The notes: a model not told the origin generated them from the sequence alone. 64,000 nucleotides of DNA from Caldilinea sp. CFX5 (GCA_021405325.1 QWII01000027.1:40185-104184), one strand, 5' to 3'. Numbered from the stretch's first letter, positions 8,588-18,077 are shown. Translations and numbers: made by a program.

Positions 8588-8779
8588 GGGACAGGTGAGT
8601 TTAGGGTTTTCAGGTCAACAGAAATGCAAGAGACCAACAATGGCATCTTCCGGGAAGGTCGGTTCTGTAGACCGGACAATCCTGTCGAACCTTCCCGGAA
8701 GATGGTTGACAAGCCCCTGTGGGCGTCCCCAGAACGGGGCTTAAATTAGTTCCTATTTTTGCCTAAACTCAGGTGTCCC
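8588..8779. repeat. Nested inverted repeats upstream of the Ldh gene
   Basis: An outer pair of 18 bases (8588-8605 and 8762-8779, two mismatches) encloses an inner perfect 16-base pair (8644-8659 and 8689-8704). A shorter hairpin of the form GCCCC...GGGGC lies between the inner and outer right arms. The arrangement resembles a small non-autonomous element, but no clear target duplication was seen. No gene is present in the 276-base gap. Confidence 0.6.
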
Positions 8780-8837
8780 GCCGGGACGATTGAAGTGTAT
8801 CCGTGCTTTTTCCTATCCGTGTGTATCATACCCGTTG

Positions 8838-9737
8838 TTAGATGGGGGAGAGCTTATCCGGAATTGGATAGTTTAACTGCCAGCGTGAATCGGCCGGCGG
8901 TGGGGTGCGGCCTAGATATTGCATCGTCTTGAACTCCGGCAACTTGGGCAGCACTTCGGTTGCCCAGATCTGTTCAATATTCATAAAACTGAGCGGGCGG
9001 CGTTGCACCGGTTTGTGCGCCGCGTAGGCCGTCAACAATTCGGCTGCTTTAGCCCCCAGCCAGCGTACTTCATCGTCCACCATACGTTCACCAACCCGCC
9101 GGTCTGACTGATAGGCGTTTGGCCCCATGGCAAAGTGCGGCCCTGGCGCGCTTTGCGCTGGCAGGCGCGAGATGTCAACATTTTGCGGTTCCAACGTCCA
9201 CAGCAGCGAAGTCTCGACTTTGCCGGCATGGTCGCCGGTGCTTTTGCCGTCGTTATCAAAGCCCGGCTGGTTGGCTTCAAAATCGGGGAGACCGTAGAGG
9301 CGCGTAGCAAAGTGTGGTTGCAACAGCGCCAGCAACGTCTTCAAATCTTCCCAGTTAGGGCCGTAGTGACCGGTGAGGAGAATGGCGGCATGAAAGCCCA
9401 GCGCATCCACTGCCCGCAGGTGGTAGCAAACATTTTTGAAGTGCTGCCAGGGCGGCATGGCCGTCAACCACGGGCGCGCCTCGCCGGCCCACTCCGCCGC
9501 CCACGACGCATAGAGGCCAATCTCGTGAATATGCCAATAATCGGGCGGGGCGACAATCCCGCCATGCGTCTCTGCGGCGCGACAGCAGATGGCGTGCGCC
9601 TTCAACGCATCCAGCCCGACCGCGTTTTGCGGGCCATGCGGTTCACAGAGGCCATAGGGCAAATAGACGACCGGGCAAGCCGCCAAGGCCGCCTCCAACT
9701 GGTCGGGAAACAGCCGCTCCCAACGAACTTCGCGCAT
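8838..9737 (-). CDS. Creatininase family protein (amidohydrolase)
   Basis: Metal-dependent cyclic-amide hydrolase of the creatininase family, 299 residues. The family motif reads PYGLCEPHGP...GLD, placing the metal ligands Glu32, His34 and Asp43. A further His is in LLTGHYGPN and a Glu in GKVETSLLW, as in characterised members. The ATG at 9737 has GGAG 8 bases upstream; the in-frame GTG at 9746 would lie on top of that site. It is first in a three-gene minus-strand set with the Ldh and SDR genes. Family members hydrolyse creatinine, formamidopyrimidines or lactams, and some act in cofactor tailoring, so the substrate is unknown. Confidence 0.88.
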   Translation of the reverse strand: MREVRWERLFPDQLEAALAACPVVYLPYGLCEPHGPQNAVGLDALKAHAICCRAAETHGGIVAPPDYWHIHEIGLYASWAAEWAGEARPWLTAMPPWQHFKNVCYHLRAVDALGFHAAILLTGHYGPNWEDLKTLLALLQPHFATRLYGLPDFEANQPGFDNDGKSTGDHAGKVETSLLWTLEPQNVDISRLPAQSAPGPHFAMGPNAYQSDRRVGERMVDDEVRWLGAKAAELLTAYAAHKPVQRRPLSFMNIEQIWATEVLPKLPEFKTMQYLGRTPPPADSRWQLNYPIPDKLSPI

Positions 9738-9783
9738 AGTGAACACTCCTGGTTCTATTTTTAGTCGCCCGCAGCGCCCAGAC

Positions 9784-9800
9784 GCCGGTCACGGACCGGC
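9784..9800. repeat. REP-like hairpin GCCGGTC-ACG-GACCGGC
   Basis: A 7-base-pair stem with an ACG triloop lies in the leader of the creatininase gene. It shares the GTC-ACG-GAC core with elements at 28737, 31631 and 53826, but the outer stem bases differ with compensating changes. Confidence 0.75.
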
Positions 9801-9858
9801 TATGAGCGGGCTTAATAGGTACGGTACGCCTTTACAGGTCTATGTTGAATTGCGTTCC

Positions 9859-9864
9859 ATTATA
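9859..9864 (-). promoter_or_regulatory. Extended -10 promoter for the creatininase gene
   Basis: The minus strand reads TGCTATAAT, an extended -10 element, about 120 bases upstream of the creatininase ATG. The -35 region is poor. This places the REP-like hairpin at 9784 inside the transcript leader. Confidence 0.5.
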
Positions 9865-9948
9865 GCACGAGGTGAAATTTGACGCTATGCGCGAAAAAAG
9901 GCGTGGGTGGCGGGCGCGTTCCTCCCACTATCGCTGATGGCATAAGTA

Positions 9949-9977
9949 TTGACAGCGGCGCAGAAGTGTTGTAACAT
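9949..9977 (+). promoter_or_regulatory. Promoter of the VapBC-like pair
   Basis: TTGACA (9949-9954), a 17-base spacer and TAACAT (9972-9977) precede the antitoxin gene by about 30 bases. An AAGGAGGG ribosome site follows before the ATG. Confidence 0.7.
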
Positions 9978-10005
9978 GTAGCCATCTAGAAGGAGGGATA
10001 AGTAG

Positions 10006-10284
10006 ATGGCTATTAAGAATTTGCAAACAGACGCACAAAAAATTACGGTGACAATCCCCAGTGCTTTATTGAATCGACTGAATGAGTCCATACCGAAACG
10101 ACAACGCAGTGAGTTCATTGTAGAAGCGATTGAAGAACGATTAGCGTTGGAAGAACAGTATGTTGCGATTGAAGAAGCGGCCGGCGCTTGGACCGATGAG
10201 CATCACCCTGAGATGCGGAGTGAGGAGGACATTGACAACTGGCTTATCGAATTCCGCAAAGGCTGGAGCAGTCAGGATAGGTAA
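10006..10284 (+). CDS. Ribbon-helix-helix-like antitoxin
   Basis: Likely antitoxin and autorepressor of the downstream PIN toxin, 92 residues. The N-terminus has the RHH pattern: a beta strand with alternating polar residues (KITVTIPSALLNRLNESIP) followed by two helices (RQRSEFIVEAIEERLALEEQ). The acidic C-terminus (EEAAGAWTDEHHPEMRSEEDID...) would wrap the toxin. The ATG is preceded by AAGGAGGG at the proper distance. The stop is 1 base before the toxin start, typical of coupled toxin-antitoxin pairs. CopG-like and VapB-like groups share this fold and cannot be separated by eye. Confidence 0.85.
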   Translation: MAIKNLQTDAQKITVTIPSALLNRLNESIPKRQRSEFIVEAIEERLALEEQYVAIEEAAGAWTDEHHPEMRSEEDIDNWLIEFRKGWSSQDR

Positions 10285-10285
10285 A

Positions 10286-10672
10286 ATGGCGAGGATTTTA
10301 CTTGATTCGGGATTACTAATCCGCCACCTACGCAATCATCAACCAACTGTACGATTGCTGCGAACATTAGGGCGGACAGAACGACTGTCGATAGCGACGA
10401 TTACACGTCTAGAAGTACGCGCTGGCATGAATGTAGAAGAACGTTATCGAACACAAAAAATACTCTCACGATTTATCTGTTACCATCTAGATCCCGTCAT
10501 TGCGGATCAAACCGGAGACTTGATCCGCAACCTGCAAAGCAAAGGGCATGGCATTAGCGTGCCGGATGCCATCATTGCGGCAACCGCATTGACCTATCGG
10601 CTAACCCTCATCACCTATAACCAGGCCCATTTCGCGATTGTCCCAGGACTAAGTCTATATACTTTCCCCTAA
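10286..10672 (+). CDS. PIN domain ribonuclease toxin (VapC-like)
   Basis: Probable RNase toxin, 128 residues, normal VapC length. PIN features are ILLDSGLLIRHL with the first catalytic Asp at residue 7, a Glu in ITRLEVRAG, an Asp in VPDAIIAATAL, and the terminal TYNQAHF, where the usual T-x-D-x-x-F Asp is Asn. That substitution occurs in many VapC proteins. The ATG is 1 base after the antitoxin stop, so translation is coupled. Ends near a convergent hairpin shared with the amylopullulanase gene. Confidence 0.88.
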   Translation: MARILLDSGLLIRHLRNHQPTVRLLRTLGRTERLSIATITRLEVRAGMNVEERYRTQKILSRFICYHLDPVIADQTGDLIRNLQSKGHGISVPDAIIAATALTYRLTLITYNQAHFAIVPGLSLYTFP

Positions 10673-10695
10673 CCTGGACAAGCCAGAACCCCAAA

Positions 10696-10764
10696 AGTAT
10701 ACACAGATAGGGAAGAACACGGATGTTTGTCTCCAATCGGTGTTTCTCCCTATCTGTGTATACT
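10696..10764. terminator. Convergent hairpin between toxin and amylopullulanase genes
   Basis: A perfect 18-base inverted repeat (10696-10713 and 10747-10764) sits between two genes that converge. Position suggests a bidirectional terminator. Flanking T-runs are short (TTTT on the minus side). Confidence 0.6.
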
Positions 10765-10805
10765 AAAATTCTTGTTTGCTGTTCAAAAAGGTAATGCGGT
10801 AGCGC

Positions 10806-13800
10806 CTACTTAACCACCACCGGCAAGTAGAGCCACTGTTTGAGCAACTCCTCATCAACCGCCGCGACATCGACCGTATAGCCTTCGTCATCACTGTCGT
10901 CGACGATGGTTGCGGTATCAACGCCATTGGCAACGGTCAACGCATCCACCGTGGCGGAATGGGCCAGGTCGGCATTTTGGTGATTGCCAAACCAGGCGGT
11001 CCATTTCTGCGCCGGGGCAATGGTCAATTGATAACAGGGCTGATTGCCAAAGGTCGGCAATACCGTCCCCGGCTGGCTGTTGAACCACCCGGCGCGCAAC
11101 TGTTCACAAACCGTGTACGATCCCGGCGGCAAGCGATAAAAACGGACAGTTCCCTCCTCATCGCTCTTGTCATTTGCCACCGTTGCGCCGGTCGCGTCAT
11201 AGAGGGTAAATTCCCAGCCTTCTAAGCGCTCTTCGCCACTGTTACGCTGTCCATTCCCATTTTCGTCATGATACTTGCGTACCCGCAGCGCGCTACGTTG
11301 CTGATTGGTGAAAGTGCAAGTGACCTGCTCACCGGTGGTAACGGCAATCGTGACCTTTTCCTCGGCCAAATCAACGCTACTGTTCCCGTTGTTGCAACGG
11401 ATCGCCGTCAGGCTCCAAGAAGCGGGTAGCTCTGCTGCAACCGTATAGCGGCCCGGCTCGACGGTAAAAGTAGCGCTGTGCTGGTAGCGATCGCCATCAT
11501 CCGTTGTCGGGTTATCCAGCTTGAATTGCCCCAGATCACCGTCAAAACGGAAGTTGCGACGCGTCTGCGGTTGGGCTTCCAGCGCAATCGTGATCGTTGT
11601 CGGCAGCACCACACCATCGACGAAGATGGCGGTTGTGCGGGCCGGAATGGTGAAGGCGCCGTTGCTGCTGTCAAAGGTTGCGCCCTTTACCACGCTATCC
11701 GCCGATTGCGCCAACGCCGGATGAAGCGTCAACGGTTTTCCTTGTAACGCCGCCGCCGTGAAGCTTTGCGCCTCATCGGTGGCATTGAAGAGGACGACGA
11801 TGAACTCGTGCGCCGGGTCGAGATCGACCAGTCCATCGACCATATCAGAGAGGCTCATCACGATCAAGCCGGGGATCTGATCCGGCCCCATGTTATGGAA
11901 AGCCAACCGCGCCATCACATCCGCTTCGGTTTGCAAACGGAAGAGCGGCGAGCTATGACGCACCTGCAACATCGTCTGGAGATGGGCCAGGCTCAACTGA
12001 ATCTCAGCCGACCCTGGCTTGAGCGCCGGGTTTGCCAGCAGCGGCTGCATGATCGGCCAGTTGCTGCCATTGTCCCCCTGCGGCGGCAGCCCAACGCCCC
12101 AGTTGTTGCTCTGGTAGGTGAAGTCCAGCTTGTTGAACCAGTCGCCAGAGTTATAGCTGTTGCGATCCAGTGACTTGGAACGCAGAAGCTCCTGACCGGC
12201 ATGGAGGAAGGGAACGCCCTGCGCCAGTACGGTGAAGTCGATGCCCAGATTGTGCGCCCGCACCCGGTCGGCCATACTCACCCCGGCGGCGTGTTTGTAG
12301 GCGCTGATGTCCCACAAGGTCTGGTTGTCATGCGCTTCGACGTAGATGATGTGCTCTTGCGGGTCTTGCGTATAACCGGCGGGCGCCCCGTTGTAATCGA
12401 CCTGCGACCCCTTGACCAGGTTGCCGTTGCGGTCGATAAACTCGAAGTCCGCCAGGTTGCCGGCCAGGCCAACTCGGATCTGATCGGCGGAGAGCAGCAG
12501 TTCATTCTTTTCCGCCGCCGAACCGCTGTTGGCACTGTTGGGATCGTAGTAGAGGCCGCTGATAAAGCCCTGGTTCTTGATCAGATCATTGCCATTGTCA
12601 AATGGCCCGCCGCCACGCACCGCGTCGCGCAGACGGTCGCTAAAGGTGCCGATGCCGGTGCCGGCCAGATTTAGTTGCGTAGCGTTGACACCGCGGGCGT
12701 TGTTCGCCACTTCCCCAAAGTTCCAGCCTTCGCCATAGATGACAATGCTCGGATCGATGGCCCGCAGCGTGTCGCGCACCTTCTCCATGTTGCTCTTCAT
12801 GTGGTGGCCCATCAGGTCGAAGCGGAAGCCATCGACGCCATAAAGGCTGGTCCAGGTGACGAGCGAGTCGATCATCAGCTTTTCCATCATCGCATGTTCC
12901 GTCGCCGTGTTCTGGCAACAGGTGCTGGTCTCGACATTGCCGTCGGCGTTGAGCCGATGGTAGTAGCCGGGGACAACCTTGTCGAGAACCGATTTGGCAT
13001 CCTGACCGCTGGCCGCGGTATGGTTATAGACCACATCCATCACCACCCGCAGATTGGCGGCGTGAAGCGCCTGCACCATCTTGCGGAACTCGATGATACG
13101 GGTGACGCCTGCGGGGTTGGTTGCGTAACTGCCCTCCGGCACAGTGTAATGATAGGGGTCATAGCACCAGTTGAAACCATCCTGGTCGGCCACAGCGGTG
13201 ACTGCCGCCTGCTGTTGATCGGAATCCGGGGCAGCGTTGGGGATAGTCGGCTCGATCCGTGCGGCCTTGTTCTCGTTGATAGTGGCGCAGTCAAAGGCCG
13301 GCAGCAGGTGGACATGGGTCAACCCGGCGGCAGCCAGTGCGCTGAGATGTTTCATGCCATTGCTACCGGTATGGGTAAAGGCGTTGAAGGTGCCGCGATC
13401 CCCCTCCGGCACCGTGCTGTCCTGGATGCTAAAGTCGCGCACATGCAGCTCATAGAGAACGGCATTCTCCGGCGCGGTCGAGGGCGGCACATTGTGGCTG
13501 TCCCAGCCGGCTGGTTTCAGCGCCGGGTCGTTGAGATTGACAAGGAGGCTGCGCTTGCTGTTGGTCGAAAGCGCCAACGAATAGGGATCGGTGACGATAT
13601 TCTGTTCGACCTTGCCCGTCTTGCGTACATAAACGGCAACTTCGTAGAGATAATATTTGCCTGTCCAACTGGCGTCGCCGGTGGCGTGCCAGACGCCTTT
13701 GTCGCCGGCGGTCATGTCGATGATCTGGGTGGCGGTCGCCGCCGTCGCGCTGTCAAAGAGGTGCAACTTCACCGATTTTGCCGTCGGCGCCCAGAGGCTG

Positions 13801-16800
13801 AGGGTCGGCACGTCGCCGGTATAGTTGACGCCCAGCGCGCCGTCATAGGTGTACAACGCATCCAGCACGCCGGGAATTTGCAAGCTGGTTGCATCGACCA
13901 CCACCCCGCCACTCATCGCCGCAATCGCTGTCTGTCCCTTGAGAATGGCGGGAACGGCAGCCAGATCGCCGGCGCTGAGTTTGAAGGCTTTATAGTTCGC
14001 CAGATGCGGGAACTTGGCCTTGATGGCGTCGCTCAACCCCGCCGGATCATAGGTTAGGTTGAGCGCACTGCCGCCGGTGATGCCGTTGGCGGTCAAGACC
14101 AGACCACCGTCGGCGGCGTAGACCAGCGTGTAGGTGGCGTTGGGGCTGGCTTGGATGTCCCAGGCAATCGTATCCTGGCTGACCCAATGGGCCTGGGCTT
14201 TGCTTAGGTCGCCGCCGGCCACCGCCCCCTTGCGAATGGGCAGCAGGTAGTCATCTTCGGCTTCAGCGCCCTGTAACTGCCAGACCTCATAGCCAAATTT
14301 GCCCAGCTTGAGGAACTGGTCGGGGCCGGGATCTTTTTCGTCGCCTTTGTGGAGGATGTAGGCCAGTTCGGTGGCGTCTGCGGTCAGCGGCACTTTAAAC
14401 CAAATGCCAAAGCCATCTTGCCCAGCCGGTTTGACCGGTTCCTGCCACGACGGATTCGGTGCGGCTGCGCCTGTCCAGGTGTGCATCCCCCAGAAGTCGG
14501 CATAGTTACTGCTGGTGGCGTCGCCATAGTCGCCGGCGGGGCGGTGGTAGTGGATGATGGCATACTTTTCCGTCGCGCCCCGTTGCTTGTAGACGGTTGC
14601 GTCGCCGGAGACCACCCAGGCGTCAGCGCCGTCGATCGGGTTCATGCTCTGGTCGGGGCCGGGGTCTTTTTCGTCACCTTTGTGGATGATGAAGTTGACC
14701 ACCTTGCTGGCGTCGCTAATCGGCACATTCCAGTAGGCGCCAAAGTCATCGACGCCGTCGTAGGGACGCGGGGTGGCCCATTCGGTCGGCACGCCGGCGC
14801 CCAGACCGTCACCCCAGAGGTGTAAACCCCAGCCGGTGTAGCTGTTGTCGGCACGCTTGTAGTGAATGGTCACAAAGCCTTGCGCCGCCGCTTGCGTGGT
14901 GTAGAAGGTGGGATCACCCTGCTTTAGCCAGATCTCCGGGCTGTTGCTGTTGGGGTTGAATTTGCGGTCGGCGTCGGTGCCATCTTTGACATCGCCCTTG
15001 TGGACGATGAAGTTAACATCCTTGCTCGAATCCTGCAACTTGATCCAAGCAAAGCGACCATAGCTGTCTTCGCCCAGGAAAGGCTTAGGCGTCGTCCACT
15101 CGGTCACTTCACTAGCATCAATCGCCTCACCCCAAAGGTGGAGACCCCAGAAGTCGTTAGAATTGCCGGTCGTGTGGTCGCCATAGTCGCTGGTCGGTCG
15201 CTGATAGTGGATGACGGCATATTTGTACTGACCGGTGGTGGGCGGGATAGCCTTGACCGGTTTGACGCCTGTCACCGTTGCGCCCTTGAGATTGCCGTTG
15301 AGATCGTTGGCGATCGCCAGAATGTCGAGCGTCGTGTTGGCCGGCAACTTGCTGGCATCATAAAAGACACGGTAGGGTGCGTTGTCATCCACACCGATGA
15401 CAGTGTATGTGGTCGTCCCCGTGGCGCGGACGGCAAAGGTCACTTCGGCATAGCCCGTGCCGGCGACCGCGGCGCGAATCTCCAGCCGGTCGGGAACAGT
15501 GTTGCCGTCCAGATTTTGTGTACCCAACGTTACTTCCTGATTGTTGGTCAGGTTACTGATGCTGATTGTCGGCGCGGCGGTGCTGGCCGGGAGGGGGCCG
15601 GCGGCTTTGTAGATGGCAAAGCCGAGCGCCGGCAGGTTGATCGCCAGCGCGCCATTAGCGTCGGTGGTCAGGCTGGCCGCAACTGTGCCTTCGGCCAGCA
15701 GCAGATCAAACTGCGTCCCGGCGGCGTAGAAGGTCGGCACGGTGGCGCTTTGGGCGCTGTTGGCGTTGTTGATGGCGACCACATATTCGACCCGCTCGGT
15801 GCGTTCCATGCGGCTAAAGGCATAGATACCGGCGGCGTTGCTGCTGGTGCGGTGGATCTGCGCCCCGTTGACCAAGGCCGGATGGGCCTTGCGCAGCTTC
15901 GCATAGCTTTGGAAGGCCAGATAGAGCGGGTGACTCTGGTCAAAGTTGGCGTCGGCGGTGGTGGCGGTCGTGCCGATCAGGTCGTCGTCATTGTACGAAG
16001 CGACCTGGCTGGGCATCATATCCTGGCGGGCATCTTTGTCGCCGCCGTCGCCGGTGAAGCCCTGTTCGTCGCCGTAGTAGACCACGGGCATCCCACGGGC
16101 AAAGTACATGAGCGCGTGCGCCAACTTGCTACGCGCCAGCAGTTCGGCGTCGCCAGCGGTGGGCTGGTCGGTCTTGAGGAACCAGCCAAAACGACCCCGG
16201 TCATGGTTGCCGATAAAGGTGGGCAGGGCGTAGGCGTTGCTGTCGGCGTCGATGTAGTAGTCATCATTTTCAAAAACCGTTTTCAAGCCGTCGGAAGCGC
16301 CGCCTTTGGAAACATAGGCTTGCACCCCTTCCTGGAACTGGAAGTCCAGCACAGCCTGCACATCGGCGTCGGTCGTGTAGTAGCTCAACAGGTTGACGTT
16401 GCCGCTAAAGACTTCGCCAAAGATAAAGAAGTCCGGCTTGCCCGCCGTCTTAGCATGATCAAGGATGGCGGGGGCAAACTTTTGCCAGAACTCGGCATTG
16501 ACATGCTTCATGGTGTCGATGCGGAAGCCGTCAATGCCAAAGTTGGTGATCCAGCCCTTGTAGATGTCGAGCATGCCGTTGACGACCGCCGGCTGTTCGG
16601 TAAACAGGTCATCCAGGCCAAAGAAATCGCCATAAAGCGAGTTTTCGCCGGTGAAGGTCGAGTTGCCGCGGTTGTGATAGTAGGTCGGGTCATTGAGCCA
16701 GGCCGGGACTTTGACGGTGGCATCACCCGCGTTGGGGAAAACTGGTGTATAGGGGAAACTGGTTGCCGCGTTCAGGGTTGGGAAGGTGTCGCCACCGGCA

Positions 16801-18077
16801 TAAGCCCGGTCGTCAAAGGTGGCGCCGCTGGCATCTTTGTAGGGAAAGTCGGTCTTGTTACGGTAGCTGTATTGGTTTTCCTGATACTGGATGACATCAG
16901 CGGTATGGTTGGTGATGATGTCAAAGAAGATCTTGATACCCCGGTTGTGCACTTCGGTGATCACCTGTTGCAACTCGGTGTTGGTGCCAAAGTGGGGGTC
17001 CATTTGGGTGAAGTCGGTGATCCAGTAGCCGTAGTAGCCGGCGGAAATGTCGGCGCCGCTGCCCTGCACCGGGCGGTTTTTGAACATGGGCGTCATCCAG
17101 ATGGCGGTGACGCCCATCTGGTCGAGATAGTCCATTTTGGATAACAAGCCGGCCAGGTCGCCGCCGTGGTAGAAACCCTTGTCGGTCGGGTCGAAGCCGG
17201 TGACGAGGCGATCACCGGTAAGGCCGCCCTGGTCGTTGGCAGTGCTGCCATTCTGGAAGCGGTCGGGCATGACAAAGTAGAAGACGGCTTCCTGGATCGG
17301 ATGGCGCACCGGCGCTTTGACAAGCGCCGCCAAGTCATCCGTCGGCTGACCAGTGACGGTGATAGTCGGGACATGACTGGTCGCGTTGTAGCTAAAGGTG
17401 ACAGTGTCGCCGTTGTTGGCAACGGTGAATGGAATGTTGGGGCCGTTTTGTTCACCGCCAGCGCCGTAGTTGACATCCCAACTTTCGTTGAGCGCCACTT
17501 TGCCTTCGTAGCTGCCGGCGGCGATGGCGGTGGTGATAAAGGTATAGATGCCATCGCCATCGGTGTCTTGCAGCCAGGAGCGCAAGCAGTCCGGTTGCCA
17601 GTCGCCAGGGCAACCCAGTTCGCTCTGGAAGCTGCCGGGCGCCACGGCAATCACCGCGCTTTGGTTGCTAGTGATCCAGTGCGATTTGTGGTCGTAATAA
17701 AATTTGACGGTGGTGGTGTTGGGAAGGGTGAGGGCAATGTTATTGCCGCCGGGTTGAGCATTGGCGCCATAGTTTTCGTCCCAACTGTCATTGAGCGCCG
17801 CTTTGTATTCCCAATTGCCGGCCGGCACACTAAAAGCGCCTTGCCAGACCATATCGGTGGCATCATAGGTGAGTTCACTGGTGACGCATTCCGGTTGCCA
17901 ATCGCCGGGGCAACCAACTTCACTTTGCAAACTACCTACCAGGGCGACGCTGGTAGGGGTAGGCGTGTGATCGGCTAAGGCGGGCTGCGATGTTAGGGGC
18001 ATACCGAGCAGAGAAAAAAGCAGTGCAATGGCGACGATGCCATGCAACAGACGAGCGCGTTTGGGCATGTCTCGCAT
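10806..18077 (-). CDS. Secreted amylopullulanase with two GH13 catalytic domains
   Basis: Predicted extracellular starch/pullulan hydrolase, 2,423 residues. Signal peptide to about residue 36 (ALA cleavage). Then two X25-like pullulanase repeats (about 43-235, each with GCPGDWQPEC or GCPGDWQPDC). Next an alpha-amylase-type GH13 domain with DIITNHTAD (about 387), DGFRIDTMKH (nucleophile Asp, about 516), FGEVF (acid Glu, about 555) and GNHDRGRF (about 627). After an Ig-like region come three CBM41-like repeats (about 950-1270), a CBM48-like module (about 1405), and a pullulanase-type GH13 domain: VVYNHT (1679), DGFRFDLMGHH (1749), YGEGWNFGE (1782), EAHDNQT (1914). An SdrD/Cna-B-like module (2260-2365) and a YLPVVVK tail finish it. 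ATG 18077 has GGAGG upstream. Confidence 0.93.
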   Translation of the reverse strand: MRDMPKRARLLHGIVAIALLFSLLGMPLTSQPALADHTPTPTSVALVGSLQSEVGCPGDWQPECVTSELTYDATDMVWQGAFSVPAGNWEYKAALNDSWDENYGANAQPGGNNIALTLPNTTTVKFYYDHKSHWITSNQSAVIAVAPGSFQSELGCPGDWQPDCLRSWLQDTDGDGIYTFITTAIAAGSYEGKVALNESWDVNYGAGGEQNGPNIPFTVANNGDTVTFSYNATSHVPTITVTGQPTDDLAALVKAPVRHPIQEAVFYFVMPDRFQNGSTANDQGGLTGDRLVTGFDPTDKGFYHGGDLAGLLSKMDYLDQMGVTAIWMTPMFKNRPVQGSGADISAGYYGYWITDFTQMDPHFGTNTELQQVITEVHNRGIKIFFDIITNHTADVIQYQENQYSYRNKTDFPYKDASGATFDDRAYAGGDTFPTLNAATSFPYTPVFPNAGDATVKVPAWLNDPTYYHNRGNSTFTGENSLYGDFFGLDDLFTEQPAVVNGMLDIYKGWITNFGIDGFRIDTMKHVNAEFWQKFAPAILDHAKTAGKPDFFIFGEVFSGNVNLLSYYTTDADVQAVLDFQFQEGVQAYVSKGGASDGLKTVFENDDYYIDADSNAYALPTFIGNHDRGRFGWFLKTDQPTAGDAELLARSKLAHALMYFARGMPVVYYGDEQGFTGDGGDKDARQDMMPSQVASYNDDDLIGTTATTADANFDQSHPLYLAFQSYAKLRKAHPALVNGAQIHRTSSNAAGIYAFSRMERTERVEYVVAINNANSAQSATVPTFYAAGTQFDLLLAEGTVAASLTTDANGALAINLPALGFAIYKAAGPLPASTAAPTISISNLTNNQEVTLGTQNLDGNTVPDRLEIRAAVAGTGYAEVTFAVRATGTTTYTVIGVDDNAPYRVFYDASKLPANTTLDILAIANDLNGNLKGATVTGVKPVKAIPPTTGQYKYAVIHYQRPTSDYGDHTTGNSNDFWGLHLWGEAIDASEVTEWTTPKPFLGEDSYGRFAWIKLQDSSKDVNFIVHKGDVKDGTDADRKFNPNSNSPEIWLKQGDPTFYTTQAAAQGFVTIHYKRADNSYTGWGLHLWGDGLGAGVPTEWATPRPYDGVDDFGAYWNVPISDASKVVNFIIHKGDEKDPGPDQSMNPIDGADAWVVSGDATVYKQRGATEKYAIIHYHRPAGDYGDATSSNYADFWGMHTWTGAAAPNPSWQEPVKPAGQDGFGIWFKVPLTADATELAYILHKGDEKDPGPDQFLKLGKFGYEVWQLQGAEAEDDYLLPIRKGAVAGGDLSKAQAHWVSQDTIAWDIQASPNATYTLVYAADGGLVLTANGITGGSALNLTYDPAGLSDAIKAKFPHLANYKAFKLSAGDLAAVPAILKGQTAIAAMSGGVVVDATSLQIPGVLDALYTYDGALGVNYTGDVPTLSLWAPTAKSVKLHLFDSATAATATQIIDMTAGDKGVWHATGDASWTGKYYLYEVAVYVRKTGKVEQNIVTDPYSLALSTNSKRSLLVNLNDPALKPAGWDSHNVPPSTAPENAVLYELHVRDFSIQDSTVPEGDRGTFNAFTHTGSNGMKHLSALAAAGLTHVHLLPAFDCATINENKAARIEPTIPNAAPDSDQQQAAVTAVADQDGFNWCYDPYHYTVPEGSYATNPAGVTRIIEFRKMVQALHAANLRVVMDVVYNHTAASGQDAKSVLDKVVPGYYHRLNADGNVETSTCCQNTATEHAMMEKLMIDSLVTWTSLYGVDGFRFDLMGHHMKSNMEKVRDTLRAIDPSIVIYGEGWNFGEVANNARGVNATQLNLAGTGIGTFSDRLRDAVRGGGPFDNGNDLIKNQGFISGLYYDPNSANSGSAAEKNELLLSADQIRVGLAGNLADFEFIDRNGNLVKGSQVDYNGAPAGYTQDPQEHIIYVEAHDNQTLWDISAYKHAAGVSMADRVRAHNLGIDFTVLAQGVPFLHAGQELLRSKSLDRNSYNSGDWFNKLDFTYQSNNWGVGLPPQGDNGSNWPIMQPLLANPALKPGSAEIQLSLAHLQTMLQVRHSSPLFRLQTEADVMARLAFHNMGPDQIPGLIVMSLSDMVDGLVDLDPAHEFIVVLFNATDEAQSFTAAALQGKPLTLHPALAQSADSVVKGATFDSSNGAFTIPARTTAIFVDGVVLPTTITIALEAQPQTRRNFRFDGDLGQFKLDNPTTDDGDRYQHSATFTVEPGRYTVAAELPASWSLTAIRCNNGNSSVDLAEEKVTIAVTTGEQVTCTFTNQQRSALRVRKYHDENGNGQRNSGEERLEGWEFTLYDATGATVANDKSDEEGTVRFYRLPPGSYTVCEQLRAGWFNSQPGTVLPTFGNQPCYQLTIAPAQKWTAWFGNHQNADLAHSATVDALTVANGVDTATIVDDSDDEGYTVDVAAVDEELLKQWLYLPVVVK

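Noticed and set aside
10696..10764. Attachment site or mobile element terminus
   Set aside because: It is a simple symmetric hairpin between convergent genes, with no integrase nearby.
12675..14057. Open frame of 460 codons on the plus strand
   Set aside because: Shadow of the pullulanase catalytic domain; no start context and no recognisable protein.
15000..17144. Open frame of 714 codons on the plus strand opposite the amylopullulanase gene
   Set aside because: It is the antisense shadow of the clearly coding GH13 region, with Val/Gly/Arg-rich translation and no family features.
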